Source: Undaria pinnatifida (lineage: Eukaryota > Sar > Phaeophyceae > Laminariales > Alariaceae). From it: a DNA stretch of 64,000 bases. The translations under genes and the position numbers were made by a program. The stretch covers positions 9,834,120 to 9,898,119 of the forward strand of contig JABAKD010000002.1 in the NCBI GenBank assembly GCA_012845835.1. Direction: 5' to 3'. Within the stretch, counting starts at the first letter, position 1. Each line of letters starts with the position of its first letter. A model generated the notes under the pieces. That model did not search any database and was not told the origin of the DNA. It saw only the letters and a list, made by a program, of their open reading frames with translations. Of this stretch, positions 52,943-63,124 are shown one piece after another.

Positions 52943-53242
52943 GCGTGTGCTACGATAGAGGCGCACCCCTTTTTTTCTTATTACTACCCCTCACTTTCGG
53001 AGGTTGAGACATGCATGTCCTTTTTAACGCATAAAAAAAAAACGATTTTTGGAGAAAACTAAACCTGCTTCATCGCGGATGAAAACTCCAACGGCCTATA
53101 GGTACACGACGAGAATCATCATGCGAAACAAAAAAAATGGTCCATTATTTATTTTTTTTCCGACGATTTTGGGTTAAGAAACCCCGTCGTTCAGAAACCA
53201 TTGTAGACGAAAACTGCCACCTACCTCCATCGTAGCACGCGT
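52943..53242. mobile_element. MITE family H, copy 2
   Basis: Left GCGTGTGCTACGATAGAGG; right the inverse of GACGCGTGCTACGATGGAGG. Internal GACGATTTTGGGTTAAGAAA and CCCCGTCGTTCAGAAACCA match the other copies. Confidence 0.75.
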
Positions 53243-53329
53243 CTTTTTCCACGAAGCCACTGCAACGTTCGACGACAATAAATTGAGGGGATCATCAACG
53301 GGAGGCGGAGCTGAAGAGCTCGCTCAAAC

Positions 53330-53618
53330 GCCCTAAATACGACGCAACTGCACAGGAAGCTGCCGGCACACAACGAAGCCCCAGCACAACCAATGCTCTG
53401 CAACGAAAACATGGAGGGGATTCGCCGGGGTCGGAGTTGAAGAGGACGCTGAGATCGACGGCAACGCGGACGTTGTCTTGTCCTTTGTCTTTTGCTCGCC
53501 TTTGGCGCGCTTGTTGACGGCGGCGAAAATGCGGTCTTGGTTGATGCGAACGTGTCGTCGGTACGGGTGCAATCGAAGCACTTTTTCCCGATCTGCGAGT
53601 GTAGTGCGAAAAACATCA
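53330..53618 (-). CDS. Possible exon, frame not resolved
   Basis: After CACTCGCAG (near 53602) all three minus frames are open for 60 or more codons. The two most protein-like read RINQDRIFAAVNKRAKGEQK and DDTFASTKTAFSPPSTSAPK. The basic, Lys/Gln-rich nature and good acceptor favour a host exon. Without the upstream exon the frame cannot be chosen. Confidence 0.3.
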
Positions 53619-53790
53619 AAGGTAAAAGAAATCTAAGAAGAGGGACATATGCTGTACATGCAAAGTGTACTCTGTACAAGGTTCCCCTTGGGGATTTGGG
53701 TGACGTGAAATCTCGGGGGTGTCGCAAGTCGAAATGGTACACGCCGGTAACACACTCCCTCGTGTCCCATGTTGGAGCAGAAAGGAGTCA

Positions 53791-54005
53791 TACTACTACT
53801 GCTGCTGCTACTGCTACTAGTGCTGCTGCTACTGCTATTACTACTACTAGTTGCTACTGCTAATACTAAGACTACTACTGCTGCTGCTACTGCTACTACT
53901 ACCACTTCTACTGCTACTACTGCTACTACTACTGCTACTACTAGTACTAGTACTGCTACTGCTACTATTACAACTACTTCTAATTACTACTACTACTACT
54001 ACTAT

Positions 54006-54042
<37 letters not shown>

Positions 54043-54107
54043 GCTACTACTGCTACTACTACTACTACTACTACTATTACAACTATTACTGCTACTATTA
54101 CTACTAT

Positions 54108-54143
<36 letters not shown>

Positions 54144-54162
54144 CATTACTACTACTGCTGTG
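53791..54162. repeat. (ACT/GCT)n trinucleotide microsatellite, ~370 bp
   Basis: Starts as mixed CTG/CTA/CTT units and becomes nearly pure ACT in the second half (53985-54160). Each frame gives a homopolymer-like translation (Tyr, Leu or Thr). Such a long perfect tract should be length-polymorphic. Confidence 0.95.
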
Positions 54163-54194
54163 TAAAAGGGTCCTGATACAATGGTAGTATGTAC

Positions 54195-54385
54195 ACCCCA
54201 CAGAGAGCTGCATGCGATGAGGCTAAAACAACCAATCACAATTCGTGCGGACAAAAACAGTCGCACCACAGGTCGTGCGTGGTGCGTGCTGTGTGTTCCC
54301 TTCATGCGGCGGGGTACAAATCATCACAATTAATGCGGATGCAAAATCAGTCGTGCGATAGGCTTCGCATGGCAGCCGCGAGGCG
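54195..54385. repeat. ~105-bp tandem duplication
   Basis: ATCACAATTCGTGCGGACAAA, trimmed here to AATTCGTGCGGACAAA, and its diverged copy AATTAATGCGGATGCAAAA, each followed by CAGTCG-CG and a TGCGTGGTGCGTG or TTCGCATGGCAGC segment. Confidence 0.5.
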
Positions 54386-54940
54386 GTGTCAATTCATGTC
54401 AAGTCCGAACGTCTCCCCTTAGTTATTTGCCAGAGTTCGCGGCTTTGAAGGCCCAGAGCACGCCCCACGGACCTCGGTGGGGCCCGCACCTGCGCTTTGG
54501 TGTACGCGCTGGTCCCCTGCGTGCGCCGCGGCCGAGGACACGAGAAAAGACCCCGGGCCGGAAGAGGAAGAAATGCCGAAGTGCGATAAAGGTCAATTTG
54601 GTACATAGTAATATGAGTCGATAAATATGTGCTTGAAACTCTTTTTCAAACATCAAAATTTCAAACAATTGTACACAAACGACATTAAATATCCCTGCTA
54701 GTAGTTTTTTTTATTTTTTACAAAGAAAAAGGCGGGGGGAAAAAAACACTTGAAAATACAAAAGGAAAAAATACGTCAGCTGCTGCACGTTATCTGTTCT
54801 TGCACACTGCACACACACTCTGTGCGCACGCACACGACATGGCAAGCATGCACGTTTTGGAGGTGGATGGTGCGGTCGGGTCTGCTTCGTCGGCTCAGGC
54901 AGAACCACCTCAAGCATCCCCAGCTGTTTCCGACCATTCC
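54385..54940. other. GC-rich patch and A-rich spacer
   Basis: 54427-54610 is open on + with Pro/Arg/Lys-rich content (GVRAGPLRAPRPRTREK) and might be an exon; no splice support. 54710-54770 is A-rich. Nothing else seen. Confidence 0.25.
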
Positions 54941-54949
54941 GGACTTCTT

Positions 54950-55075
54950 CTCCCGGCCGCACCCCGACTAGTTTCCCGACCGATTTCTCGACTGTGTTCC
55001 CTACCGTTTTCCCCACTATGTTCCCGACCGATTTCCCGACCAGTTCCCGACCAGTTCCATGATCCCGTCCCGCCA
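54950..55075. repeat. 13-14-bp repeats of TTCCCGACCGAT
   Basis: About nine short units: TTCCCGACCGATTTC, TTCCCTACCG, TTCCCCACTATG, TTCCCGACCAG and similar. No coding evidence. Confidence 0.6.
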
Positions 55076-55079
55076 AGAA

Positions 55080-55950
55080 ATCGTGGAGTCCCGTCCCGCC
55101 CCGTCAACCAAATGGCTTTCCACCTTCCCGTCCTATTCCCGTCCCGGGGTAAGCAAACGGGAACCTTTTCCCAGACCGTCGCTCGGGAAGATCCAAAACA
55201 AACCCGCCTGCGGCGTGCTAAACGTGTACCTCGCGGTGCCTTCGTTACCGCGCGTACCCTTGAAAATTAGCTAATCATGCAGGTGCTCTTCCACTTCCAA
55301 GCAATGCCGTTGTTGCGAGCGCAGACAACGCGCCGGTTGCACTGCTGTGCAGGCGTTAGCTTGGAGCGTTCCTCCGCGCATTCCTGCTCAAGTCCGGACC
55401 AGCCGCCGCTTGCAAAGTCAGGCGAGGTATCGGTGCGGCCGGCTGCGCTAGACCCGCCCGCAGAAGCGAGCAACGCAGCAATGGGCTTGCGCTTTCCAAC
55501 AGCAGGTGCTGTGTTGAAGAGCTCGCCGGCAGCATGCTCGCCAGCAGCACCAACGGACCACGCACCCCCAAGACCAGCAACAGACAGCCTCCAGCACCAG
55601 CAGCAGACGTTGCACCGCCTGTAGTGCTACAGCCAGCAGTGCTGTCGCCCTCGAGCGTCGAAAGAGCCTGCGCTGGGATGCCGAAGCCAGCGACCCCCAC
55701 GGCCTCGGGGACTGGTGGTCGCAGTTCCAGAAGCAGCAGGGCCTGCAGCAGCACCAGAAGTAGCACCGTTCACACAAAAAAAAAACACTCGTAGCACGAG
55801 CAGCGTTGCCGTTTTCCGTGTGCATTACGAAATTCCAGGGAACGGCTTGACGCCGTGGAGTTTGCGAGGGGTCATACAAAGGTGAAGGTTGACAGGTCTG
55901 ACGCATCGTTGAAAAAAACCCCGCAAGATACACGTTGCCCACATGTATCG
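55080..55950. other. Possible Ala/Pro/Ser-rich coding region
   Basis: Plus frames in 55300-55790 read SPDQPPLAKSGEVSVRPAAL and, in another frame, RQPPAPAADVAPPVVLQPAV. GC content and CAG/GCA richness are like the other low-complexity exons of this window, but the opposite strand is open too. No start, splice or domain evidence. Confidence 0.25.
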
Positions 55951-55954
55951 TACT

Positions 55955-56234
55955 GACGCGTACTACGATAAAGGTGCACCAACCATTGTTTTTTCTGAGA
56001 TTTCCTCAATTTTGGGAGCTCAAGGACCTCTCCCAAAAAACTGGTTTGGAGTAAAATAAAACCGCTGACCGGATGAAAGATCCCATGGCCTAGGCACAGG
56101 ACGAGAATTCACGCAAAAAAAAAAAAAAAAAACTTTGATTTCCGACGATTGTATCAATAGGTAAAGGAGCCCCGTCATTCAGGAAACATTTTCGCCAAAA
56201 AAAAAGTATACCTCTACGTATCGTAACATGCGTC
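55955..56234. mobile_element. MITE family H, copy 3
   Basis: Left GACGCGTACTACGATAAAGG then TGCACC; right the inverse of CGACGCATGTTACGATACG. Internal GGAGCCCCGTCATTCAGGAA and GATGAAAGATCCCATGG match the other copies. A 19-nt A run lies at 56114-56132. Confidence 0.7.
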
Positions 56235-56264
56235 GAAATTAAAACGCCAGCTGCTACACAGCTG

Positions 56265-56565
56265 TGACAGAACCTGCAACGAAACGTCGGCTGTGACGTG
56301 GAACACGTCGGCTGCGACGTTGAACAAAGTGTTGAGAGCCCACCCAGCAGGTACGGAAGTCTTACGGACCAGTGGCGAGAATATAAAAGTTCCGCCAGCC
56401 AGCAGGGAGCAAAAACTACGTGACAGAGCCTGCAAGGAAGAAGTCAGCTGTGACGTTGAACAAGGTATGAAAAAGCCCACCAGCAGGTACGGAAGCCGTA
56501 TGGACCAGCGGCGAAAATATGACAGGGCCCGCCAGCCTGGCAACACAACTATGAAGGGCCCACCA
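56265..56565. repeat. ~150-bp tandem duplication
   Basis: GCTGTGACGT-GAACA, CCACC-AGCAGGTACGGAAG, GGACCAGTGGCGA and AATATAAAAGTTCCGCCAGC occur twice, ~150 bp apart. Non-coding or uncertain. Confidence 0.55.
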
Positions 56566-56579
56566 GCGGGCACGATTCC

Positions 56580-57377
56580 TTGACGACCAGCAACTTCATA
56601 TCGGTAGTTATGTGCACTGCAAGTGTACAACCTCGTACTGTTGTGTAAATGTTGTACCAGGTACAACAGCGGTCCCACTTTACTGTTCGTTCAAGGCCTT
56701 GTCACGACTCGTTCTACAATAACAAGGGGGAGAGGGTGCAGAGGGCAGGGCCACAGATAGAGCGAGACGGCGTAGACTCTTTCCTTGCCACGACCGATAG
56801 CATTAGGCAGCAACACCGCACAGCCTTCTGCGCGTTGAAACATACGCGCAGCAGTTACAAACCAGCCATTTATTAAGTGGACAGCGGGTTGTCGTTCGAT
56901 GCTTCTTCGGAAGTGTATAGGGGCGAGGACTTGGCCCTTGCGGCTGAAGGGGGCGGGGCCAGGAGAACAGGGAGGTACATCTAGTGTTCGTAGTTTTTGG
57001 TTGTTGGAAACATCATTTCACGCTTTCATCGGGATGCTGTGTTCTTTCGTCATGTTTCTGGTTTTTGACACTCACGTTACATTGTCAGATGGCAAATGAA
57101 ATAATAATAATAACAACAACAACAACAACAATAATAATAGTGCTTCTCAAATGCCCTACGGAGGGGCCGGTCGGCCTTTCTCTACGAGTAGTGCGGGCCA
57201 ATCGGGATCTTCACGCCTACTTATCGCAGCGTGCACCCCGAAAACAGGAAGCTACGTACCTGATTGCAAAAAAGGGTACTGCATATATGCGTCTTTTTTT
57301 GCCACAGCTCGGCCTTGTGCCCGCTTGCCCCCGGACCCGATTTCCACCCAGATCTGAGCCCTCCAAACTGACCCTCG
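56580..57377. other. No gene supported
   Basis: Contains an (AAC/AAT)n run (57100-57137). Open frames on + (56984-57385) have no splice or domain support. Confidence 0.3.
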
Positions 57378-57384
57378 GTGTATA

Positions 57385-58677
57385 GTGTAGTGCGTTAGGG
57401 ACCGCCGCGTGAGGGAGCCGCCGGAGCGTTTTTGGGCAGCGGGACCGCCGAGCGAGGGGACCGCCAAGGGGTTTTGAGCAGCGGGATCACCGAGAGAGGG
57501 GACCGCTACGTAAGAGGTTTTGGGTAGCGGGACCGCGGAGTGAGGGGACCGCCAAAGGCTTAAAGGCAGCGGGACAACCGATTTCACTTCATACTGAAAC
57601 GTACTGATGTCCTATTTTTCTATACCGTATTTAAGTTTAATACGCGTTCGGAAAACGAGGTATCCGGACCGAGTTTATACTAAAACGTACAGATTTTCCC
57701 CATTAAATTACGTACAGATTTCCTATTTTTCTACACCGCATATAAGTTTAATACGCGTTCGGAAAACGAGGTATCCGCGGACCGAGTTTATACTAGAACG
57801 TATCATACAGATTTCCCCTGTTGTTAAATATTCCTACGTGGTATTTTCTATACCGTATATAAGTTTAATACGCGTTGGGAAAACGAGGTATCCGGACCGA
57901 GTTTATACTAAGACGTACAGATTTCCCCTATTGAACATTTATTTTTCCCTATTAAAACTTAAAACCTGTACGTTTTAGTATAAACTCGGTCCGGATACCT
58001 CTTTCCCTATTAAAAACTTGAAATCTGTACGTGTCTGTATCACACCTTGGACCTGTAAGCTCTGACTCTGCTCCCCTGCGCGCTCCGCGTGCAGGTCGTC
58101 GCCTACACAGCTGGGCCAGGTGTGCCCAATGCTATCGCTCATACGACTATGAATTGCCGCATTGATCTGATTGGTCAAACTTCTTACGTACGTACAAAAC
58201 CCATATTTTCTCATACTTCGATAATATTCTGCTTTTAGTATAAACTCAGTCCGGATACCTCGTTTTCCCATAATTTTTTAGTAGGGAAAATCTGTACGTT
58301 TTAGCACAAACTCGGTCCGGATACCTCGTTTTCCCAACGCGTATTAAACTTAAACTTATTTCATAGGGAAAATCTCTACGTTCTAGTATAAACTCGGTCC
58401 GGATACCTCGTTTTCCGAACGCGTATTAAACGTATATACGGTATAGAAAAATAGGAAATCTGTTCGTTCTAATAATAAGTCAAATCGGTTGTCCCGCTGC
58501 CTCAAAGCCTTTGACGGTTCCCTCACTCGGCGGTCCCGCTACCCAAAACCTCTCAACGGTCCCCTCTCTCGGTGGTCCCGCCGTTCAAAACCGTTGGCGG
58601 CCCCCTCGCTCGGCGGTCCCGCTGCCCAAAAACGCTCTGGCGGTTCCCTCACGCGGCGGTCCCCTAACGCGCTACAA
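57385..58677. mobile_element. Long-TIR DNA element with a 7-bp target duplication (hAT-like?)
   Basis: Flanked by GTGTATA at 57378-57384 and 58678-58684. Arms of ~200 bp are inverted copies: left TGTAGTGCGTTAGGGACCGC, GTTTTTGGGCAGCGGGACCG, and GGCAGCGGGACAACCGATTT at 57566-57585, with the inverse at 58480-58670. Each arm is itself four ~45-bp units built on GCGGGACCGCCGAG-GAGGGG. Inside, a second nested repeat (ACGAGGTATCCGGACCGAGT with GTTTAATACGCGTT) lies three times forward (57640-57905) and about four times inverted (57970-58440). No ORF. A 7-8-bp duplication points to hAT or a related superfamily. Confidence 0.8.
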
Positions 58678-58699
58678 GTGTATATAAGAATATTATTAA

Positions 58700-58760
58700 T
58701 GCGTCAGCTGCGAGTTCGATCAGTTTAGGGGTGGATACTCATCTTTGCAAGCTGTTAGCC
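58700..58760. mobile_element. Solo end of MITE family C2
   Basis: GCGTCAGCTGCGAGTTCGAT, CAGTTTAGGGGTGGATACTC, ATCTTTGCAAGCTGTTAG matches the left end of 40266-40677. It sits 16 bp from the target duplication of the neighbouring element. Confidence 0.5.
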
Positions 58761-58764
58761 GCCG

Positions 58765-59420
58765 GCATGGCCCACCAAGGATCCTCATCCCACCGTGACC
58801 TAATGCACCAAAATCGAGGGTTTCCACAGAACGGGCACGGCCAAAAGGCTAACACGCTACAACTAGCACAAAGTTTAGAGGGTGTGCAGCGCGCAGAGGC
58901 TTTTTTTTCTTCACATCTGGGTGTTCCACCAATCGGCCACAGCCACTACAACCAACGCAACCTCAGGGTGAATTTTTCACACCCCGGGGTTTCCACCAAA
59001 TGGCCACAGCCAAAAACAAAATTTACTATACTACAAGCAACACAAACCGTGAGAGGGTGTCCCAGAGTATTTTCTTCGCCCCCGGGAATTCCACGAAACG
59101 GCACAACCAAAAGAAAAATGCTCTACCTGGTATAGCCAACCAATAGAAACACTACAGAGGGTATGCACTCTATTTTTTTTTCACACCCGGGGTTTCCGCC
59201 AAACGGCCGTAGCCAAAAGAAAAACAATCTATTAATACCAGGTATACTATTAATACAACCTAGGCAATCCATAACAGGGTGGTCAGAGTGTTATTTTCAC
59301 AACCCAGAGTTGCCACCAAACGACACAGCCAAAATAAAAATACGCCGCAACCCACCATGAACTGGTGGTGGCTGTGCGGAGTAGTTTTTTTCACACCCGG
59401 GGTTTCCACCGAATGGCCAC
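58765..59420. repeat. ~110-bp tandem repeat family E, part 1
   Basis: Units with TTTTCACACCCGGGGTTTCC, ACCAAATGGCCACAGCCAAAA, trimmed to CCAAATGGCCACAGCCAAAA, and GAGGGTGTGCAG words recur at about 58800, 58915, 58975, 59075, 59180, 59300 and 59390. The same family continues at 62186-62740, ~2.8 kb away. Confidence 0.75.
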
Positions 59421-59474
59421 AGTCGAACGAAACATGCTACGACGGCAGAGGTGCGCCATTTTTTTCGGAGGCTA

Positions 59475-60239
59475 CAGGCTGGTTCACGTTAAAACCCCCA
59501 AATCTTTTATTCCCCGGCAAATGTCCACGCCGTCTTGTCGATTCAGACCGTGAAATTTTGCACACGCCTTCTACGTGCCCTTGCACAGACCTCACCCGAT
59601 GTGCTGCTTTTGTTTCTGTTGTTTTTATTTCGCCTGGTTTTTCGTCAGTTAAGATTTTTCGGAAAATGTTGACCACCTTAACCTAAAAATGTTTCGAGGG
59701 AAAAAAAAAGAAAACGCGGGTCAAACCTCGGGATGGGCATGTAAAACACGTGTGCAAAATTTCAGGGTCCATCTCTCAAAAACGGCGTGGACATTTGGCC
59801 TTTTGAGGGTAAAACTGGGCAAGATACGGTATTTCCTTCGAATTGCTTGTTTTTTAGTGTAGGATCCAGTTTTTTTGCCAGATTTTGCTTAATGTTGAAC
59901 ACAGGCAGGTCAGATCTTCGATATTTTGCGCGAAAAATTCTATAGACGTGCCTCGGAGCACGTTCAACCGGACAGTGCAAAATGCGGCACAGTTTGTTTT
60001 TTTTCGCCCCCGCCGGGAAAAATCCTGCATATTTTTGAAAAAGTTGAAGGCCTGTCATTGGTCGATACGATTTTCGCTCCTAAAGACAGCCCGAGGCCGG
60101 TAGCATTTGCTTTTGGCTATGTCGCCCTCTTCCACTGGTCATGTGGGTCACTATGATACCAACTATTCACTCTTTGACTAGATATTGCGAGCGGCATTCG
60201 TGGGGGAGATTTTTTTTTTTTTTTACTTGAACCAGCCTG
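59475..60239. mobile_element. DNA transposon family D, copy 3
   Basis: Left CAGGCTGGTTCACGTTAAAA, right the inverse of CAGGCTGGTTCAAGTAAAAA, flanked by TA (59473-59474 and 60240-60241). Internal words CGGCGTGGACATTTGG and GCGAGCGGCATTCGTGGG are shared with copies 1 and 2. 765 bp; no intact transposase. Confidence 0.7.
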
Positions 60240-60299
60240 TACTCGCTCGAGGAGCTCTGTACCTTTCTTAACCCACAAAGCTGATCTTTTAAAAAGTTG

Positions 60300-60365
60300 A
60301 AAAACGTCAGCTGTGAGTACGACCGATTGGATGGTTGTACTCAACCTTTGCAAGCTGCGTGATAC
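60300..60365. mobile_element. Solo end of MITE family C2
   Basis: GTCAGCTGTGAGTACGACCG, GGATGGTTGTACTCAACC and TTTGCAAGCTGCGTGATAC correspond to one inverted repeat of 40266-40677. Confidence 0.45.
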
Positions 60366-60529
60366 ATCTATATTTCCTATTATGACAATGATGCTCGTGA
60401 ATTAAAGCTACGATATGGTTGTTAACACGTACCTGGTACACAGTTTCACAAAGTTCACGGAAGGTCGCTCTCGCGTGTTCTATATTTTATCCTCATGAAG
60501 GATTTTTCTTTTTTTTTCGCATGCATTTA

Positions 60530-60815
60530 CTTTCCAGCTTCTGGACAAGCCGTGGTCACAGGTGTCATCCCTTCTTCCCCCCGGTTCTTGCCTTCAACTT
60601 TTATCGCGCATAGGGTTCAGCAATCCCACTTCTCGTCGATTTTTCATCGAGTGTTGCTAACTCACGCTCTCGCGCTTTCCGCAAGTCAATTTGTGCACAA
60701 GAAAAAGTCCCCACGAATTTATACGAGTATGCACTCGGGAGGATTCGAACTCACGAAACTGACCTATACCAGGCTCGAGGATAACCTGGTACGCCACCGG
60801 GGCGACCGGCTACAA
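60530..60815 (-). mobile_element. SINE-like family A, fullest copy
   Basis: The minus-strand head CCGGTCGCCCCGGTGGCGTA, CCAGGTTATCC (A-box region) and GTGAGTTCGAATCCTCCCG (B box at 60741-60751). The body has CGCGAGAGCGTGAGTTAGC and ends at GGTCACAGG / CTTGTCCAGAAG (inverse). The head looks like a tRNA with a long variable arm. Confidence 0.65.
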
Positions 60816-61089
60816 GGATGTAGGTCGGTGACTCCCAGGATGTTGTCATGGTCAACAGGACGATTTTCCACAACCATTCTGAGCACTGCTACGGTAAAAC
60901 CCGCAGAGGGCAGGTATTATATGAAGCAGGATATTGTTATATGGCATGGTCAACAGAACCCGCATAGAGGGATTTGATTTGGAGAAAAACTAGTACCTCC
61001 CTACGAGTAAGTCATGTCCTGGTGATATAAAAAAAAAACGAAAAAAAACAGCAAAAACAGATGAAAAATCCCGGCGATATTGGGTTTAA

Positions 61090-62093
61090 GGCCGTTTCTT
61101 ATAGCATTGGATTCTCATCTTCGATTCCGCCAGAATCCGATTTGAGCCCATTTCCGCCTTCTTATAGACACGGATTTTGGCACAATCCAATTCGGAAAAA
61201 TCCGATTTCAGCTTTTCGAGTTGCGGCCACTCGGATTCCTGACCAAAATCCGAGACGCTGCCCAACCCGGATTTCTGTCTCGGATTATTTGAAACTCTCT
61301 GGTTGCGCCGCGCGCGCGCGCACACACACACACACATCGGGCTACCCCACATGCGTGCTGCAGTGCCGGCGCTGTTAGGGCTGCTGGGCGTCGCCCGTGG
61401 GCTAGCCTACGAACTTGGCTTGCCCTCGGGACGCGTGGTGCACCATCAAATGGCCGCGACAGCGAGAGAAAAAGCTGGTGTCGACGTTTCTGCTGTCTTT
61501 GCCACCACGCTAGCTGCCTTCCATCTGCAGCAGCAGCGTAGTGTCGCCACCTGGGACCTCATCTTACAAGACTACGAAGACGAGCTAGAGCCCGACACAG
61601 AGGACGATGAGATGTCAAGGGCTGTCAAGAGGCGGCGTGTGCACCCTCGCAAAGACTACACAAAGTCGGGTTGGTGGCAGGAGCTGGAGGAGCTGCATGA
61701 GTATCTGCTTCTGTGTCATGCCTCCAACACCGCACTCTGCAAAATGCTCTATAGCTGCTTCCGCCAGGCTGTTGTAGCTTAGCAACAGCGACTCTGGTGC
61801 CTCTTGGTCCGGCATGTTTGCAACGTCTGTGTGGTCTGCTGAGTGTGGTCTGCTGCCTCTGCGCTGCGTCTGTATGTCTGTATCGGTCTGCTGTGTGCTG
61901 CTGCTGCTGCTGCTGCTGTGTGGTGTTGGGTTTTGCGCGCGCTGTTTTAAAAAAAAAATGACAGTCCTGCTGAAATCCGTCTGACAAAATCCGTTCGCTA
62001 TAAGAAAGGTCGGGCTTTCTTCTCCGCCCGAATTTTGCCGAATCGGATTCTGGCGGAATCGAAGATGAGAATCCAATGCTATAAGAAACGGCC
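61090..62093 (+). mobile_element. PIF/Harbinger-like element, 1004 bp, perfect 53-bp TIRs
   Basis: Both ends read GGCCGTTTCTTATAGCATTG and onward identical for 53 bp; the flanking TAA (61087-61089, 62094-62096) is the 3-bp duplication expected of the PIF/Harbinger superfamily. Subterminal ATCCGAT-type words repeat many times. Contains one ORF (61351-61782) and a (CTG)n tract near 61900. Its size suggests an internally deleted, non-autonomous derivative. Perfect TIRs argue for a young insertion. Confidence 0.85.
61351..61782 (+). CDS. ORF inside the PIF/Harbinger-like element (transposase N-terminal remnant?)
   Basis: 143 codons from ATG 61351 to TAG 61780-61782. It starts MRAAVPALLGLLGVARGLAY; the middle has helices VFATTLAAFHLQQQRSVATW; then an acidic stretch QDYEDELEPDTEDDEMS, a basic KRRRVHPRKDYTKSGWWQEL and a final helix LLLCHASNTALCKMLYSCFR. 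The acidic/basic segment followed by an aromatic WW is reminiscent of the region before the DDE domain in Harbinger transposases (family knowledge, by feel only). No DDE catalytic domain follows, so if it is transposase it is truncated. It could instead be the Myb-like second protein or a captured fragment. Confidence 0.45.
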   Translation: MRAAVPALLGLLGVARGLAYELGLPSGRVVHHQMAATAREKAGVDVSAVFATTLAAFHLQQQRSVATWDLILQDYEDELEPDTEDDEMSRAVKRRRVHPRKDYTKSGWWQELEELHEYLLLCHASNTALCKMLYSCFRQAVVA

Positions 62094-62185
62094 TAAGGAG
62101 TCCCGAAGTTCAGAAAACGTTTTTTTCGCCGAAAAGGCTTGCCTCTATCGCAGCCGGCGTCAAAAACAAAAATCATATTATAACA

Positions 62186-62760
62186 ACCAACATGCCAAAC
62201 CAGAGGGTGTGCTGAGCTGTTTTTTCACGCACGAGTTTTCACCAAACCGCCACAGCCAAGAGCGAAATGCACTACACTACACGTGTGCTGAACTGTTTTT
62301 TCACGCACGAGTTTTCACCAAACCGCCACAGCCAAGAGCGAAATGCACTACACTACACGTGTGCTGAGCTGTTTTTCACGCACGAGTTTTCACCAAACCG
62401 CCACAGCCAAGAGCGAAATGCACTACACTAAACTACACTACACTACACCACACTACACTACACTACACTACTCTACACTACACTACACTACACTACGCTA
62501 CACTACTCTACACTACACTACACTACACTACAACTAGCATGAACTAGAAACTGGAGGGTTTCCAGAGAGTTATTTTTTCAAGCCCGGCGTACCCATGAAA
62601 CGGCCACACACAGCCAAAAGCAAAACGCACTACAAAGTACAACTAACATGGCCTACGAAAGGTGTGCATTGCAGAGTTATTTTTTTCGCGCTAGGGGTGT
62701 CCATCAAACGCCCACAGCCAAAAGCAAAATACGTTACCACCAACAACAGCGGTACCGACT
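62186..62760. repeat. Tandem repeat family E, part 2, with (CACTA)n tract
   Basis: Three almost identical 72-bp units (62210-62420) containing TTTTTCACGCACGAGTTTTC, ACCAAACCGCCACAGCCAAG and GAGCGAAATGCACTACACTA. Then comes a CACTA/CACTACACTA microsatellite (62405-62533), then two diverged units (62570, 62690). Confidence 0.8.
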
Positions 62761-62816
62761 ACGATCGAGGGCGCGAGTCGGGCAAGGGGGCGCAAAGCTA
62801 ACGTTTCCCACTCGGT

Positions 62817-63122
62817 GTGCAATTAGCGCTCCTCCTCAGACAAGGTCGCCTCACTTGTGTGCAATTAGCGCTCCTCCTCAGACAAGGTCGCCTCACTGGT
62901 TTGCAATTAGCGCTCCTCCTCAGACAAGGTCGCCGTGGAGGCGGCGAAGGCGTGGCCAACAGTAGAGGAGACCAGGAGGATATAGTAGAGGGTCTGCGAC
63001 CAGATGGGCGGGATGTGATGACGGGGACAATAAACGACTCGGGCATACCGGAGGGTGATGCTTTTGATAACGAGAGCAAGGACGGCCGTGAGGAGGGCCC
63101 GTGGGTCGGGGGGGGTCGCTGA
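62817..63122 (+). CDS. Possible small exon with 14-residue repeats and an acidic tail
   Basis: A 42-bp unit (TGCAATTAGCGCTCCTCCTC, AGACAAGGTCGCC) occurs three times, giving QLALLLRQGRLT repeats. It is followed by a normal-looking acidic segment GDQEDIVEGLRPDGRDVMTG, TINDSGIPEGDAFDNESKDG to a stop at 63120-63122. The tail is convincing as coding; the repeat part could be the preceding intron. No family recognised. Confidence 0.35.
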   Translation: MQLALLLRQGRLTCVQLALLLRQGRLTGLQLALLLRQGRRGGGEGVANSRGDQEDIVEGLRPDGRDVMTGTINDSGIPEGDAFDNESKDGREEGPWVGGGR

Positions 63123-63124
63123 AA

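Larger units (their letters stand above)
61010..62165. mobile_element. MITE family H, copy 4, split by the PIF-like element
   Basis: Left part GATGAAAAATCCCGGCGATA then TTGGGTTTAA; right part TAAGGAGTCCCGAAGTTCAG, AAAACG and CTCTATCGCAGCCGGCGTC. Joined with one TAA removed, they read like the core of the other H copies (GATTTTGGGTTAAG-CCCGTCGTTCAGAAA). Confidence 0.65.

Noticed and set aside
53769-54305. Poly-Tyr, poly-Leu, poly-Thr and poly-Val/Ser open frames
   Set aside because: They come only from the ACT trinucleotide tract.
57607-57978. 123-codon ORF with repeated SLIRVRKTRYPDRVY peptides
   Set aside because: Product of the ~115-bp nested repeats inside the long-TIR element.
62343-62537. 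His/Tyr/Thr repeat ORF
   Set aside because: Translation of the CACTA microsatellite.
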